Position numbers and translations under genes: made by a program
In this document: positions 1-15,931 of the stretch, piece after piece
Layout: every line of letters starts with the position of its first letter
Numbering within the stretch: the stretch's first letter is position 1
Source of the DNA: DASQHY01 sp035602605
GTDB lineage: Bacteria; Acidobacteriota; Terriglobia; Acidiferrales; UBA7541
Assembly: GCA_035602605.1 (NCBI GenBank)
Contig: DATNLZ010000038.1
Location: forward strand, 1 to 34,426
Reading direction: 5' to 3'
Length of the DNA: 34,426 bases
The notes under the pieces: generated by a model
The model's database searches: none
What the model saw: only the letters and a program-made list of their open reading frames with translations
Told to the model about the DNA's origin: nothing

Positions 1-1
1 T

Positions 2-214
2 ACCGGATACCGGCCACAATTTTATTTCCGCACCACCGACGTGACTGGTGACGTGAAGCTGCCATCGGGAGTGGAGATGGTGATGCCGGGAGACAACGTC
101 AGCGCGGAGATCAGTTTGATTACTCCGGTAGCCCTCGAGAAAGGGCTGCGCTTCGCGATTCGCGAAGGCGGCCACACCGTCGGCGCCGGCGCCGTGACCG
201 AGATCGTCGAATAA
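2..214 (+). CDS. tuf: Elongation factor Tu, C-terminal fragment (domain III)
   Basis: This is the last 70 codons of EF-Tu, the GTPase that brings aminoacyl-tRNA to the ribosome; the 5' part lies outside the window. The readable frame starts at base 2 and shows the family's C-terminal barrel, including YRPQFYFRTTDVTG, VMPGDNVS, RFAIREGGHTVGAG and the terminal AVTEIVE before TAA at 212-214. Every one of these blocks is near-invariant in bacterial EF-Tu. It is followed after 48 nt by rpmG and tRNA-Trp, the arrangement seen in many bacteria where tuf leads into secE-nusG. No defect is visible in the fragment. Confidence 0.97.
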   Translation, partial: TGYRPQFYFRTTDVTGDVKLPSGVEMVMPGDNVSAEISLITPVALEKGLRFAIREGGHTVGAGAVTEIVE

Positions 215-262
215 ACAAAGTATGGCCTGACGCCGCAGACCCGGCGAGAGATGGATTGAGCG

Positions 263-412
263 ATGCGCGAAATTATTACGCTGCAATGCGGCGATTGCAA
301 GAACCGGAACTACACGACGACCAAGAACCGCAAGCAGCACCAGGACCGGCTGGAAACCAAGAAATTTTGCAATACGTGCCGCAAGCACACGCCGCATAAA
401 GAGGTGAAGTAG
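263..412 (+). CDS. rpmG: 50S ribosomal protein L33
   Basis: A 49-residue protein of the usual L33 length, a small zinc-ribbon protein of the large ribosomal subunit. It begins MREIITLQCGDCKNRNY and carries the paired CxxC motifs (CGDC after residue 8 and CNTC near residue 36) that bind zinc, so this is the C+ (zinc-binding) form. The ATG at 263 is the only reasonable start: an ATG 12 nt upstream runs into a stop at once. A short GAGAG stretch lies upstream. It sits between tuf and tRNA-Trp, as in many bacterial secE-nusG clusters, and is probably co-transcribed with them. Confidence 0.95.
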   Translation: MREIITLQCGDCKNRNYTTTKNRKQHQDRLETKKFCNTCRKHTPHKEVK

Positions 413-429
413 CAGCACGGCGAGAATTC

Positions 430-504
430 AGGGGAGTAGGTTCAACGGTAGACCGCCGGTCTCCAAAACCGGATGTGGGGGTTCAAATCCCTCCTCCCCT
501 GCCA
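430..504 (+). tRNA. trnW: tRNA-Trp (anticodon CCA)
   Basis: A 75-nt cloverleaf with a perfect 7-bp acceptor stem (AGGGGAG at 430-436 with CTCCCCT at 494-500), discriminator G at 501 and an encoded CCA at 502-504. The anticodon arm is CCGGT-CTCCAAA-ACCGG, giving anticodon CCA (tryptophan). The T arm has the loop GTTCAAATC flanked by GGGGG/CCTCC pairing. The position between rpmG and secE is classic. The mature 3' end abuts a small inverted repeat (TGCCAG...CTGGCA, 500-516) that could act in 3' processing. Confidence 0.97.
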
Positions 505-573
505 GCTCGACTGGCAGCGTAATACGCGCCCGGAATGTGAACCTGAAGAATCGTGTGGGGATAGCAGAAACCG

Positions 574-867
574 ATGAGCATACCGGCGGTCAAAGTGAAG
601 AACGGCGAATCGCGGAGCAAACCCGAGGGATTTTCTCTTTCTGGCGCCATGCAGAAAGTCAGCGGTCAGTATCATAGCGCTGGAGATTTTCTGCACGACG
701 TGCGAATGGAAATGCGGCAAGTTACCTGGCCGACACGCGATGAGGTGCGCTCTACGACTGCGGTCGTCATCATTACGGTATTCTTCTTCGGCTTGTTTTT
801 GTATTTCGTAGATTTAGGTGTTCAAAAGGGTTTGGAATACGTTTTTCGCAGGTTCAACCTAGGATGA
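574..867 (+). CDS. secE: Preprotein translocase subunit SecE
   Basis: SecE clamps SecY in the inner-membrane SecYEG channel. This 97-residue protein is of the single-span type: a polar N-terminus, the conserved amphipathic segment around residues 40-60 (VRMEMRQVTWPTRDEV, with the hallmark TWP), then one membrane segment (about residues 62-82, rich in V, I and F). The start ATG at 574 has a weak GGGGAT element about 12 nt upstream. The stop codon overlaps the nusG start (ATGA at 864-867), which indicates translational coupling. Confidence 0.95.
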   Translation: MSIPAVKVKNGESRSKPEGFSLSGAMQKVSGQYHSAGDFLHDVRMEMRQVTWPTRDEVRSTTAVVIITVFFFGLFLYFVDLGVQKGLEYVFRRFNLG

Positions 868-1448
868 ATTCGAGCATGAGCTCGCAAAGCGCAGAGCAGG
901 GAAGCGCACCGTCCATGTCCAAACAGTGGTACATCATTCACACGTACTCGGGCTTTGAAAAGAAGGTGAAAGAAAGCCTGGAGAGCCGCGTCGCGGCCTT
1001 CGGGCTGCAGGATAAAATCGGTCGGATGATGATTCCCACCGAGGACGTGGTCGAGGTGCGCGGTGGGAAAAAAGTGGTTTCATCGCGAATGTTCTATCCC
1101 GGCTACGTCCTGGTAGAAATGGAAATGGACGATTACACCTGGCACGTGGTGCGTTCGACGCCGCGCGTGACCGGCTTTGTTGGCTCCGGACAGACGCCGA
1201 CACCGCTGTCGGAAGCGGAAGTAGATGCGATTGTGAATCGCGTTTCCACGGCAACCGATAAGCCCAAGCCAAAAGTGGTTTTCGAACGCAACGAGCAGGT
1301 GCGTATCGTCGACGGCCCGTTCGCGAATTTCAATGGTACGGTCGAGGACATCGATCCCGATCACAGCCGACTAAAAGTTTCCGTCACCATCTTCGGGCGC
1401 TCGACACCGGTGGAGCTTGATTTTGGCAGCGTCGAAAAACTCGGATAA
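864..1448 (+). CDS. nusG: Transcription termination/antitermination factor NusG
   Basis: NusG binds the RNA polymerase clamp and couples it to Rho or to the ribosome. The 194-residue protein has an unstructured N-terminal stretch (about 20 residues), the NGN domain starting at KQWYIIHTYSGFEKKV, with FYPGYVLVEM in its core, and a C-terminal KOW domain (VRIVDGPFANFNGTVEDID onward). The first ATG (864) overlaps the secE stop; in-frame ATGs at 876 and 915 are possible alternatives, the last giving the more usual family start MSKQWY. Its place between secE and rplK is the universal bacterial order. Confidence 0.95.
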   Translation: MNSSMSSQSAEQGSAPSMSKQWYIIHTYSGFEKKVKESLESRVAAFGLQDKIGRMMIPTEDVVEVRGGKKVVSSRMFYPGYVLVEMEMDDYTWHVVRSTPRVTGFVGSGQTPTPLSEAEVDAIVNRVSTATDKPKPKVVFERNEQVRIVDGPFANFNGTVEDIDPDHSRLKVSVTIFGRSTPVELDFGSVEKLG

Positions 1449-1500
1449 CGAATCAGGGAAGTAAGAACTAAGGGTAGGCGAAAAGATAAGAGGATCGGCC

Positions 1501-1929
1501 ATGGCCAAGAAAATTCAGACCACCGTGAAGCTGCAACTGCCCGCCGGCAAGGCCACGCCCGCTCCCCCCGTGGGAACTGCGCTCGGCCCACACGGCGTAA
1601 ACATCATGGATTTTTGCAAACAGTTCAATGCCAAGACCGGCAAAGAGCCTGACGGCATGATTATTCCTGCACTCGTGACCATCTATAGCGACCGGACCTT
1701 TAGCTTCATCACCAAGACTCCGCCCGCCTCGGAACTGTTGAAGCGGGCCGCGGGAATCGTGAAGGGTTCGGCGGAGCCCAATCGCACAAAAGTGGGCAAA
1801 GTCACCAAGAAGCAGGTCGAAGACATTGCCAAGCAAAAACTGGTGGACCTGAACACCACGAATCTCGAATCGGCGGTGCGCACGGTGATGGGCACGGCTC
1901 GGAACATGGGCCTCGAAGTCGAGGGCTAG
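1501..1929 (+). CDS. rplK: 50S ribosomal protein L11
   Basis: L11 forms the GTPase-associated centre on 23S rRNA. The 142-residue length is standard. Signature segments are visible: the proline-rich PAGKATPAPPVGTALGPHG near residue 18, the IMDFCKQFNA helix, and the C-terminal rRNA-binding domain ending VRTVMGTARNMGLEVEG. A ribosome-binding site AGAGGA lies 7 nt before the ATG. It is preceded by 52 nt after nusG, in which I see no clear L1-binding mimic, and followed after 13 nt by rplA. Confidence 0.97.
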   Translation: MAKKIQTTVKLQLPAGKATPAPPVGTALGPHGVNIMDFCKQFNAKTGKEPDGMIIPALVTIYSDRTFSFITKTPPASELLKRAAGIVKGSAEPNRTKVGKVTKKQVEDIAKQKLVDLNTTNLESAVRTVMGTARNMGLEVEG

Positions 1930-1942
1930 AGGAGACGCAGTT

Positions 1943-2659
1943 ATGCCTGGGAAGAAAGCCGGAAAGAACGTCGAGAAGGCACGCAAGCTGGTAGAGCCGC
2001 GCCCCTATCACCTTGCCGAAGCGGCCGAGGTGCTCAAGAAAGCAAAGTTCGCGAAGTTCGACGAGACCGTCGAGCTGGCCGTCAATCTTGGCGTAGACCC
2101 GAAACATTCCGACCAGGTCGTTCGCGGCACCGTGGTTTTACCGAATGGACTCGGGAAATCCAAGCGGGTTGTGGTGATTGCCGGCGGCGATAAAGTGCAT
2201 GAGGCGCAGCAAGCCGGCGCGGATTTTGTGGGCGGCGAGGACCTGGTCCAGAAAATCATGGAAGGCTGGACCGATTACGAAGCGGTCATCGCGACTCCCG
2301 ACATGATGAAGTCCGCCGGACGTCTCGGCAAAGTGCTGGGGCCGAGAGGCCTGATGCCCAATCCCAAGACCGGAACGGTAACTTTCGATGTGGCGCGCGC
2401 GGTAAAAGAAATCAAAGCCGGTAAAGTGGAATTTCGCGTGGATAAGGCCGGAATTGTTCATTCGCCAATCGGCAAAATCAGCTTTGAAGCGGCAAAGCTC
2501 GCCGAAAACGCGCAAGCACTGCTATTTGCCGTTCTGAAAGCCAAGCCGGCTGCCGCCAAAGGCAAATACATCAAGAAAATCACACTCAGCTCGACGATGG
2601 GACCGGGCATTGCCATTGACGCGGCCGAAGTCGAAGCAGCGCACGTGGCTGCGGCCTAG
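1943..2659 (+). CDS. rplA: 50S ribosomal protein L1
   Basis: L1 forms the mobile stalk near the ribosomal E site and in many bacteria represses its own rplKA mRNA. At 238 residues it is the usual length. The most conserved block, GKVLGPRGLMPNPKTGT (about residues 131-147), is intact, as are AVNLGVDPKHSDQ and the C-terminal TLSSTMGPGIAID. A good GAGGAG ribosome-binding site sits 8 nt before the ATG. The stop is only 14 nt from the rplJ start, leaving no space for a separate L10 autoregulatory leader. Confidence 0.97.
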   Translation: MPGKKAGKNVEKARKLVEPRPYHLAEAAEVLKKAKFAKFDETVELAVNLGVDPKHSDQVVRGTVVLPNGLGKSKRVVVIAGGDKVHEAQQAGADFVGGEDLVQKIMEGWTDYEAVIATPDMMKSAGRLGKVLGPRGLMPNPKTGTVTFDVARAVKEIKAGKVEFRVDKAGIVHSPIGKISFEAAKLAENAQALLFAVLKAKPAAAKGKYIKKITLSSTMGPGIAIDAAEVEAAHVAAA

Positions 2660-2673
2660 GGAGCAGAAGAAGA

Positions 2674-3282
2674 ATGAAACAGCGCAGCGAAAAACAGAAA
2701 GATCTGGATAATCTCAAGGTTACCCTGGCGCGCGTCTCCACGGTCATCCTGACGACATTCAAGGGAATCACCGTGGAGGAAGACACGAAACTGCGGCGTG
2801 CCGTGCAAGCTGCCGGCGGGCGCTACAAGGTTGTCAAAAACACGCTGGCCGAGCGCGCCGGCGCAGGCACGGCGTCCGAGTCGCTTCTCCAAGGGCTTTC
2901 CGGCACCAATTCCATTTCCTACACGGAGACCGATCCGGTAGCGCTAGCCAAGGCGCTCACGAAGGTTGCCAAGGATGTGCCGTCGTTTAAATTCAAGGCT
3001 GGTTTGGTCGAGGGGCGCGTGCTCTCGATTGAACAAATTCAGCAGCTCGCACACCTGCCGTCGCGCGAAGAGCTGCTCAGCAAGATCATGTTCCTGCTGC
3101 TGTCACCCGCGCAACGCATGGCTACTGCACTCTCCGCGTTGCCGCGAAACCTAGCGGTAACCGTTAACGAAGCCATTAAAGCCAACCGATTTTCTGGTGG
3201 CGGCGGTGGCAGTGCAGGTGGGAGCGCTGAAAGCGGAACAGGCGAGAAGGAAGCCCCGGCTCCCGCTCCACCGGTGCAATAG
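2674..3282 (+). CDS. rplJ: 50S ribosomal protein L10
   Basis: L10 anchors the L7/L12 dimers at the base of the ribosomal stalk. The N-terminal RNA-binding domain is typical (TTFKGITVEEDTKLRRAV, then YKVVKNTLAERA near residue 50). The 202-residue protein is longer than the usual roughly 165-175 because of a low-complexity tail from about residue 172, beginning SGGGGGSAGGS and ending in alternating Pro and Ala. That tail follows the helix that docks L7/L12 and probably forms a flexible extension. An AT-rich inverted repeat (AAAGTTT/AAACTTT, 3294-3312) lies in the spacer to rplL. Confidence 0.95.
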   Translation: MKQRSEKQKDLDNLKVTLARVSTVILTTFKGITVEEDTKLRRAVQAAGGRYKVVKNTLAERAGAGTASESLLQGLSGTNSISYTETDPVALAKALTKVAKDVPSFKFKAGLVEGRVLSIEQIQQLAHLPSREELLSKIMFLLLSPAQRMATALSALPRNLAVTVNEAIKANRFSGGGGGSAGGSAESGTGEKEAPAPAPPVQ

Positions 3283-3343
3283 GTGGCTACAAAAAAGTTT
3301 TGCAGAAACTTTAAAACGAAATCTTTAAGGAGAGGACCAAGAG

Positions 3344-3727
3344 ATGGCTAACAAAGTTGAAGGAATTCTCGAAGAGATCAAGGGCCTCACGCTGCTCGAA
3401 GCCGCCGATCTGGTAAAGAAGATGGAAGAGACCTTTGGAGTGTCCGCAGCCGCGGCCGCCCCGGTGATGATGGCTGGCGGTGGCGCGACCGGTGGCGCGG
3501 CTCCCGCAGAAGAGAAGACCGAGTTCACCGTCGTGCTGACCGACGTCGGCGCGAACAAGATCAATGTGATTAAAGCAGTCCGCGAAGTCACCAGCCTCGG
3601 ACTGAAAGAGGCCAAAGACCTCGTCGATGGCGCCCCGAAACCTATCAAAGAGGGCGTCAACAAAGACGAAGCGGCGACGATCAAGAAGAAGTTCGAAGAC
3701 GCCGGCGCCAAGGTCGAGATTAAGTAA
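3344..3727 (+). CDS. rplL: 50S ribosomal protein L7/L12
   Basis: L7/L12 forms the multimeric stalk that recruits translation GTPases. The 127-residue protein has the N-terminal dimerisation helices (residues 1-33), an Ala/Gly-rich hinge (about 34-55) and the C-terminal factor-binding domain, in which KTEFTVVLTDVGANKINVIK and EAKDLVDGAPKPIKEGV are visible. An AGGAG ribosome-binding site lies upstream of the ATG at 3344. A small GC hairpin with TTTT directly follows the stop codon. Confidence 0.97.
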   Translation: MANKVEGILEEIKGLTLLEAADLVKKMEETFGVSAAAAAPVMMAGGGATGGAAPAEEKTEFTVVLTDVGANKINVIKAVREVTSLGLKEAKDLVDGAPKPIKEGVNKDEAATIKKKFEDAGAKVEIK

Positions 3728-3745
3728 CGCCGCGGACGGCTTTTC
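3728..3745 (+). terminator. Possible weak terminator/attenuator after rplL
   Basis: Immediately after the rplL stop there is GCCG-CGGA-CGGC followed by TTTT (3729-3744). The four-base-pair stem is short and the T tract brief, so it could at most attenuate. The position matches the partial terminator known between rplL and rpoB in enterobacteria, which sets the ratio of ribosomal protein to RNA polymerase synthesis. The rest of the 233-nt spacer to rpoB shows no other convincing element. Confidence 0.3.
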
Positions 3746-3960
3746 CATAGTTTGACGCCGCGCTCTCGTACGCGGGGGCATGCAGCGCCGAAGGGATTCG
3801 CTTGCGCAATTTGAAGACCGGGTGTCACCAGCCTGCAACGCGTCCTATCCGGATCGCCGGCGGAAGGCTGTGCGCGCCGTTGCCCAGCTCCACATTCAGG
3901 GATCGCTCTATGTTGTTGAATTGTGCCGGGCCTAGCCCGAAGGGAACGAGGTAAACCAGA

Positions 3961-8391
<4,431 letters not shown>

Positions 8392-8467
8392 AATGTGTCG
8401 CATCCGTTCCGTGGTGTTGCAGAGTGAAGTCTAGAGCAACGCACAATCTCTTTGGTGTTTTGCAACC

Positions 8468-8493
8468 GTCCGTCCCGGAAGCTGGGACCGGAC
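8468..8493 (+). other. Hairpin in the rpoB-rpoC spacer
   Basis: GTCCGTCCC (8468-8476) pairs with GGGACCGGAC (8484-8493) with one bulged C and a 7-nt loop. There is no following T run, so it is not an intrinsic terminator. It could be an RNA-processing or stability element within the unusually long 149-nt spacer, which also holds the rpoC ribosome-binding site. Confidence 0.4.
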
Positions 8494-8540
8494 AGCCCGA
8501 AGCCCGCGTCGAGCGAGACCTCGGGAGGGAGGAATAAACC

Positions 8541-12749
<4,209 letters not shown>

Positions 12750-12808
12750 ATCGGCACCGGCGCGAGCCGGCTCCGATATCCCGCCGACACATTTTTCGCT
12801 AACCGAGC

Positions 12809-12842
12809 GCGGCGTTTCGATTCGAAACGCCGCATTTCTTTG
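12809..12842 (+). terminator. Rho-independent terminator of the rpoBC superoperon
   Basis: A perfect 12-bp inverted repeat, GCGGCGTTTCGA at 12809-12820 and TCGAAACGCCGC at 12822-12833, is followed by ATTTCTTT. It lies 60 nt after the rpoC stop and ends the long + strand transcription unit. Confidence 0.85.
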
Positions 12843-12898
12843 GTCTCTTGCGGAATTGGTTCCGGCTTGCGGATTAGGAAACTGCCCGCACGGCTTCG

Positions 12899-12928
12899 TT
12901 GCCGAACGCAATCCCCGGTCAGTAGAAT
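12899..12928 (+). promoter_or_regulatory. Putative sigma-70 promoter for the hybrid sensor kinase
   Basis: TTGCCG (12899-12904) and TAGAAT (12923-12928) are separated by 18 nt, downstream of the rpoC terminator and 55 nt before the kinase start. The -10 matches five of six consensus bases and the -35 four of six. Found by eye only. Confidence 0.45.
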
Positions 12929-12983
12929 CAATCCAGGCGTGGTATCTCTCCAATTAGCCCGGGAGTTGCACACTTAACAACCA

Positions 12984-15794
12984 ATGCCTTCTGCGAACAA
13001 GAACGCGTCCGATGGGCATCTGGGAACGTTGCCCGGCAGTCCGCCAGGCGCGCCGCCAAAGTCGGCAGCGGCAGCTCAGCTCCGGGCTCTCGAGCGCAAG
13101 CAGCGCGAACTTTGGTTCATAGCCTTGCTTTTGCTCTTGACCCTGGCCGGTGTGTTCGCCTGGATGTCCTGGGGCACGATTAGCGCACTTTCCCATCATC
13201 TCGAAGCTCTGCCGATCGGCTTAGTTCTGATGGTGCTTCTGTTCGGAGCGTATGCCTGGAAGCGTACTCAGGAAATATCCGAATTGCGCGGCCTGCTGCA
13301 TGGCATCGAACAACGCTCGGCTGCCCCGCCCGACGAAAAACAAATTGACCAGCTTTTTGAGATGATCACCCGCTCGCAACAGGGCTATCGTGATTTAATT
13401 GATTCATTTGATGACATTCTCGTGGCGCTTTCGCTCGATGGAGAGATTCGCGCTGCCAATCGCAGCTTTAAAGACCTTCTCCAAGCTCCTTTCCCAGAAC
13501 TGATCGGGCATAGCCTGGAAGAGTTTCTTGACGATCCCACCAAGGCGCTGCGCCAATCCGCGGAACAAGCCCTGCCCCATTTCCTCGAGAAGCGTTATTG
13601 GGCCGGCGTGCTGCGCATTCGCCTGAAAGGCGCTTTGTCGGCGCGCTTTTTCGATTGTGTGCTGCACGCTCTGATGAAGGACCAAAAGGTTCTAGGCGTC
13701 ACCGTGCTCGCGCGCGACATCACGCAGCAGCGTGAGAGTGAGGCGCGCTTCACCGACCTGTTTGAAACCTTACAAGAAGGCATTTACTTCACCACGTACG
13801 AAGGCGTGATTCTCGACGCCAATCCCGCGCTCGTGCGCATGCTGGGTTATGAGAGCAAGGAAGACCTTCTGCGCATAAACGCCACGGACTTCCATGTGAG
13901 TCCAGCCGATCGCGAGAATTGGCGCAAGGAGTTTGGCGATCAATCCGTGGTCCACGGCCGCGAAGTCACCTTGAAGAAAAAAGATGGCACCACAATCCGG
14001 TGTCTCGACACCTCTACTGCCGTGCGCGATTCTGCCGGCCGAATCATTCGGTATCAGGGTGCCTTGCTCGATGTTTCCCATCGCCGTCAGATGGAACAGC
14101 GTCTCGAACAGGGGCAGGAATTCGCTCGCCGCCTCGTTGACAGTTTTCCGGATCCTATTTTCGTCGTCGACACCGAGAGGAATTATAGGTTTATCAGCCC
14201 GCGCGTCGAACAGGCTCTAGGTTTTACGGTCGACGAAATGTTTAAAATGCAAATTGGAATGCTGACGCATCCCGAAGACCGGGCCGCCTTGATGAAGAAC
14301 TTCGAGGAGTTGATTGCGGGCGACCAAAGTTTCGCGAGCCTCGAGCACCGCGTGCAAAACCGCGCCGGAGAGTGGCGCAGATTTCGCACCAATGCAACCC
14401 CGCTCTACGATCCGCAGCGCAAGATTATCGGGATCGTTGCGTCGCTTCGTGACATTACCGACTTGAAGCGGCTCGAGGAGCAGCTTATCCAATCGGAAAA
14501 GCTTGCCGCCATGGGGCAAATGATTGCCGGAGTAGCCCACGAGCTCAACAATCCGCTGACCGCTATTCTCGGCGTCACCGAGTTGATTCGCGACCAGTCC
14601 GCCGACGAAGCCACCAAGAAACAGCTTGATCTCGCGCACCGCCAAGCTCGCCGTGCCGCGCAAATCGTTCAAAACCTGCTCGATTTCTCACGTCCGCCGG
14701 CGCCGCAAAAAAAGCTTGTGCAACTGAACGACCTCCTCGAGCGTACCCTCCAGCTTCACGATCATTCGCTTCGCCGCAATCATATTGCGGTTCAGTTCGC
14801 TCCTCGGCCGGACTTTCCACCGATCCTGGGCGACGCCAATCAATTGATTCAAGTCCTGCTGAACCTGGTAACCAACGCCGAGCATGCCATCAAGGAAGTT
14901 CGCGAGTCTGGAAAGATTCAGATCCAATTGAATTGCAGTGGCCAGCACATCACCGTTCGCGTGCAGGACGACGGCGCCGGAATCCGCAAAGAAGCAATGC
15001 CTAAACTCTTCGACCCGTTTTACACCACCAAGCGCCCCGGCGGCGGCACCGGCCTGGGTTTGAGCATCTGCATGTCGATTATTCGCGAGCACGGGGGCCA
15101 GATCGAAGTCGAGCGTATACCCGACGGCGGCGCGGCGTTCACGATTACGTTTCCGCTAGCTTCCGATCGGCAAAAAGAGGACCACGCACAGGGCGAGCAG
15201 CCGCCCCAGGCACATTCGTCCGATGCCCAGTCCCGCCAGGCCCGTTCGCCGCAGTCTCAGTCGAATAACAGGCCGTCGCCTCCCCAACAGCCGGTCAGGG
15301 AGCGCTCTGATGGTGAGCACTCGGACCGGGCGTCAACGCCGCAAAGCTCGCGGCAACACAACCGCGCCGCCGCGAGCGATACCGCAGCGTTAAAAGGACG
15401 CAGCGTCCTGGTCATAGACGATGAGGAAGGGATACGAGAACTAGTGAAGGAGAGTTTGGAGGCGCAAGGGTTGAAAATAGACTGCGCGGTCAATGCCGCA
15501 CAGGCCCTTTCATTGGCTGCGCGCAATTCCTACGACGTCGTCTTGTGCGATGTCAATCTAAAAGGTCCCGGCCAAACTCTCTCGGGCGAAGAACTGTACG
15601 ACCGCCTGTGCGCTGAGCCCCATGGCGCGCAGCGAGCGTTTATTTTTATGACCGGTGCGTACGTCGAGTCATCTAGTTTGCAAACGGGCGGCAAAAATCC
15701 GCGCCGCATACAAAAGCCATTTCTCCTCTCCGATATCCTGGCCTTAATAAAAGAAGTTCTCGAACCATTCCCCGCAGAACCCGTCAAGAAGTAG
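12984..15794 (+). CDS. Hybrid PAS-domain sensor histidine kinase with C-terminal receiver
   Basis: A 936-residue membrane-anchored signalling kinase. Two predicted membrane spans (about 42-62 and 75-92) are followed by three PAS domains (about 132-248, 254-367 and 380-495). The HisKA domain has the phospho-acceptor H519 in GVAHELNNP. The ATPase domain shows the N box (TNAEHAI, N631), DDGAGI and GGGTGLGLSI. A Ser/Gln/Pro/Arg-rich linker (about 731-806) leads to a receiver domain with D812/D813, phospho-acceptor D856, the FMTG threonine and K911. No HPt or DNA-binding domain is present and no response regulator is adjacent, so the output partner is unknown. There is no clear ribosome-binding site before the ATG; a promoter-like element lies upstream. 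The ligand cannot be inferred. Confidence 0.93.
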   Translation: MPSANKNASDGHLGTLPGSPPGAPPKSAAAAQLRALERKQRELWFIALLLLLTLAGVFAWMSWGTISALSHHLEALPIGLVLMVLLFGAYAWKRTQEISELRGLLHGIEQRSAAPPDEKQIDQLFEMITRSQQGYRDLIDSFDDILVALSLDGEIRAANRSFKDLLQAPFPELIGHSLEEFLDDPTKALRQSAEQALPHFLEKRYWAGVLRIRLKGALSARFFDCVLHALMKDQKVLGVTVLARDITQQRESEARFTDLFETLQEGIYFTTYEGVILDANPALVRMLGYESKEDLLRINATDFHVSPADRENWRKEFGDQSVVHGREVTLKKKDGTTIRCLDTSTAVRDSAGRIIRYQGALLDVSHRRQMEQRLEQGQEFARRLVDSFPDPIFVVDTERNYRFISPRVEQALGFTVDEMFKMQIGMLTHPEDRAALMKNFEELIAGDQSFASLEHRVQNRAGEWRRFRTNATPLYDPQRKIIGIVASLRDITDLKRLEEQLIQSEKLAAMGQMIAGVAHELNNPLTAILGVTELIRDQSADEATKKQLDLAHRQARRAAQIVQNLLDFSRPPAPQKKLVQLNDLLERTLQLHDHSLRRNHIAVQFAPRPDFPPILGDANQLIQVLLNLVTNAEHAIKEVRESGKIQIQLNCSGQHITVRVQDDGAGIRKEAMPKLFDPFYTTKRPGGGTGLGLSICMSIIREHGGQIEVERIPDGGAAFTITFPLASDRQKEDHAQGEQPPQAHSSDAQSRQARSPQSQSNNRPSPPQQPVRERSDGEHSDRASTPQSSRQHNRAAASDTAALKGRSVLVIDDEEGIRELVKESLEAQGLKIDCAVNAAQALSLAARNSYDVVLCDVNLKGPGQTLSGEELYDRLCAEPHGAQRAFIFMTGAYVESSSLQTGGKNPRRIQKPFLLSDILALIKEVLEPFPAEPVKK

Positions 15795-15931
15795 TGCGGC
15801 CGGTTTTATGGTTGGCAACGCGTTCCGCAGGCGAGGGAATCTCTGTTGAATCTCGCCAATGCAGCAGGTTCAAATCGGCAGCACGTTCTTCAGGTTTGAC
15901 CCGCCCCTGGCGAATTCATCAAACGATGGGA

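Noticed and set aside
500..516. Small inverted repeat TGCCAG/CTGGCA right after tRNA-Trp
   Set aside because: Overlaps the CCA end and has no T tract; too short to call a terminator.
3780..3932. 50-codon open frame between rplL and rpoB
   Set aside because: GGGGG is too close to the ATG to serve as a ribosome-binding site and the product has no recognisable feature; likely random frame.
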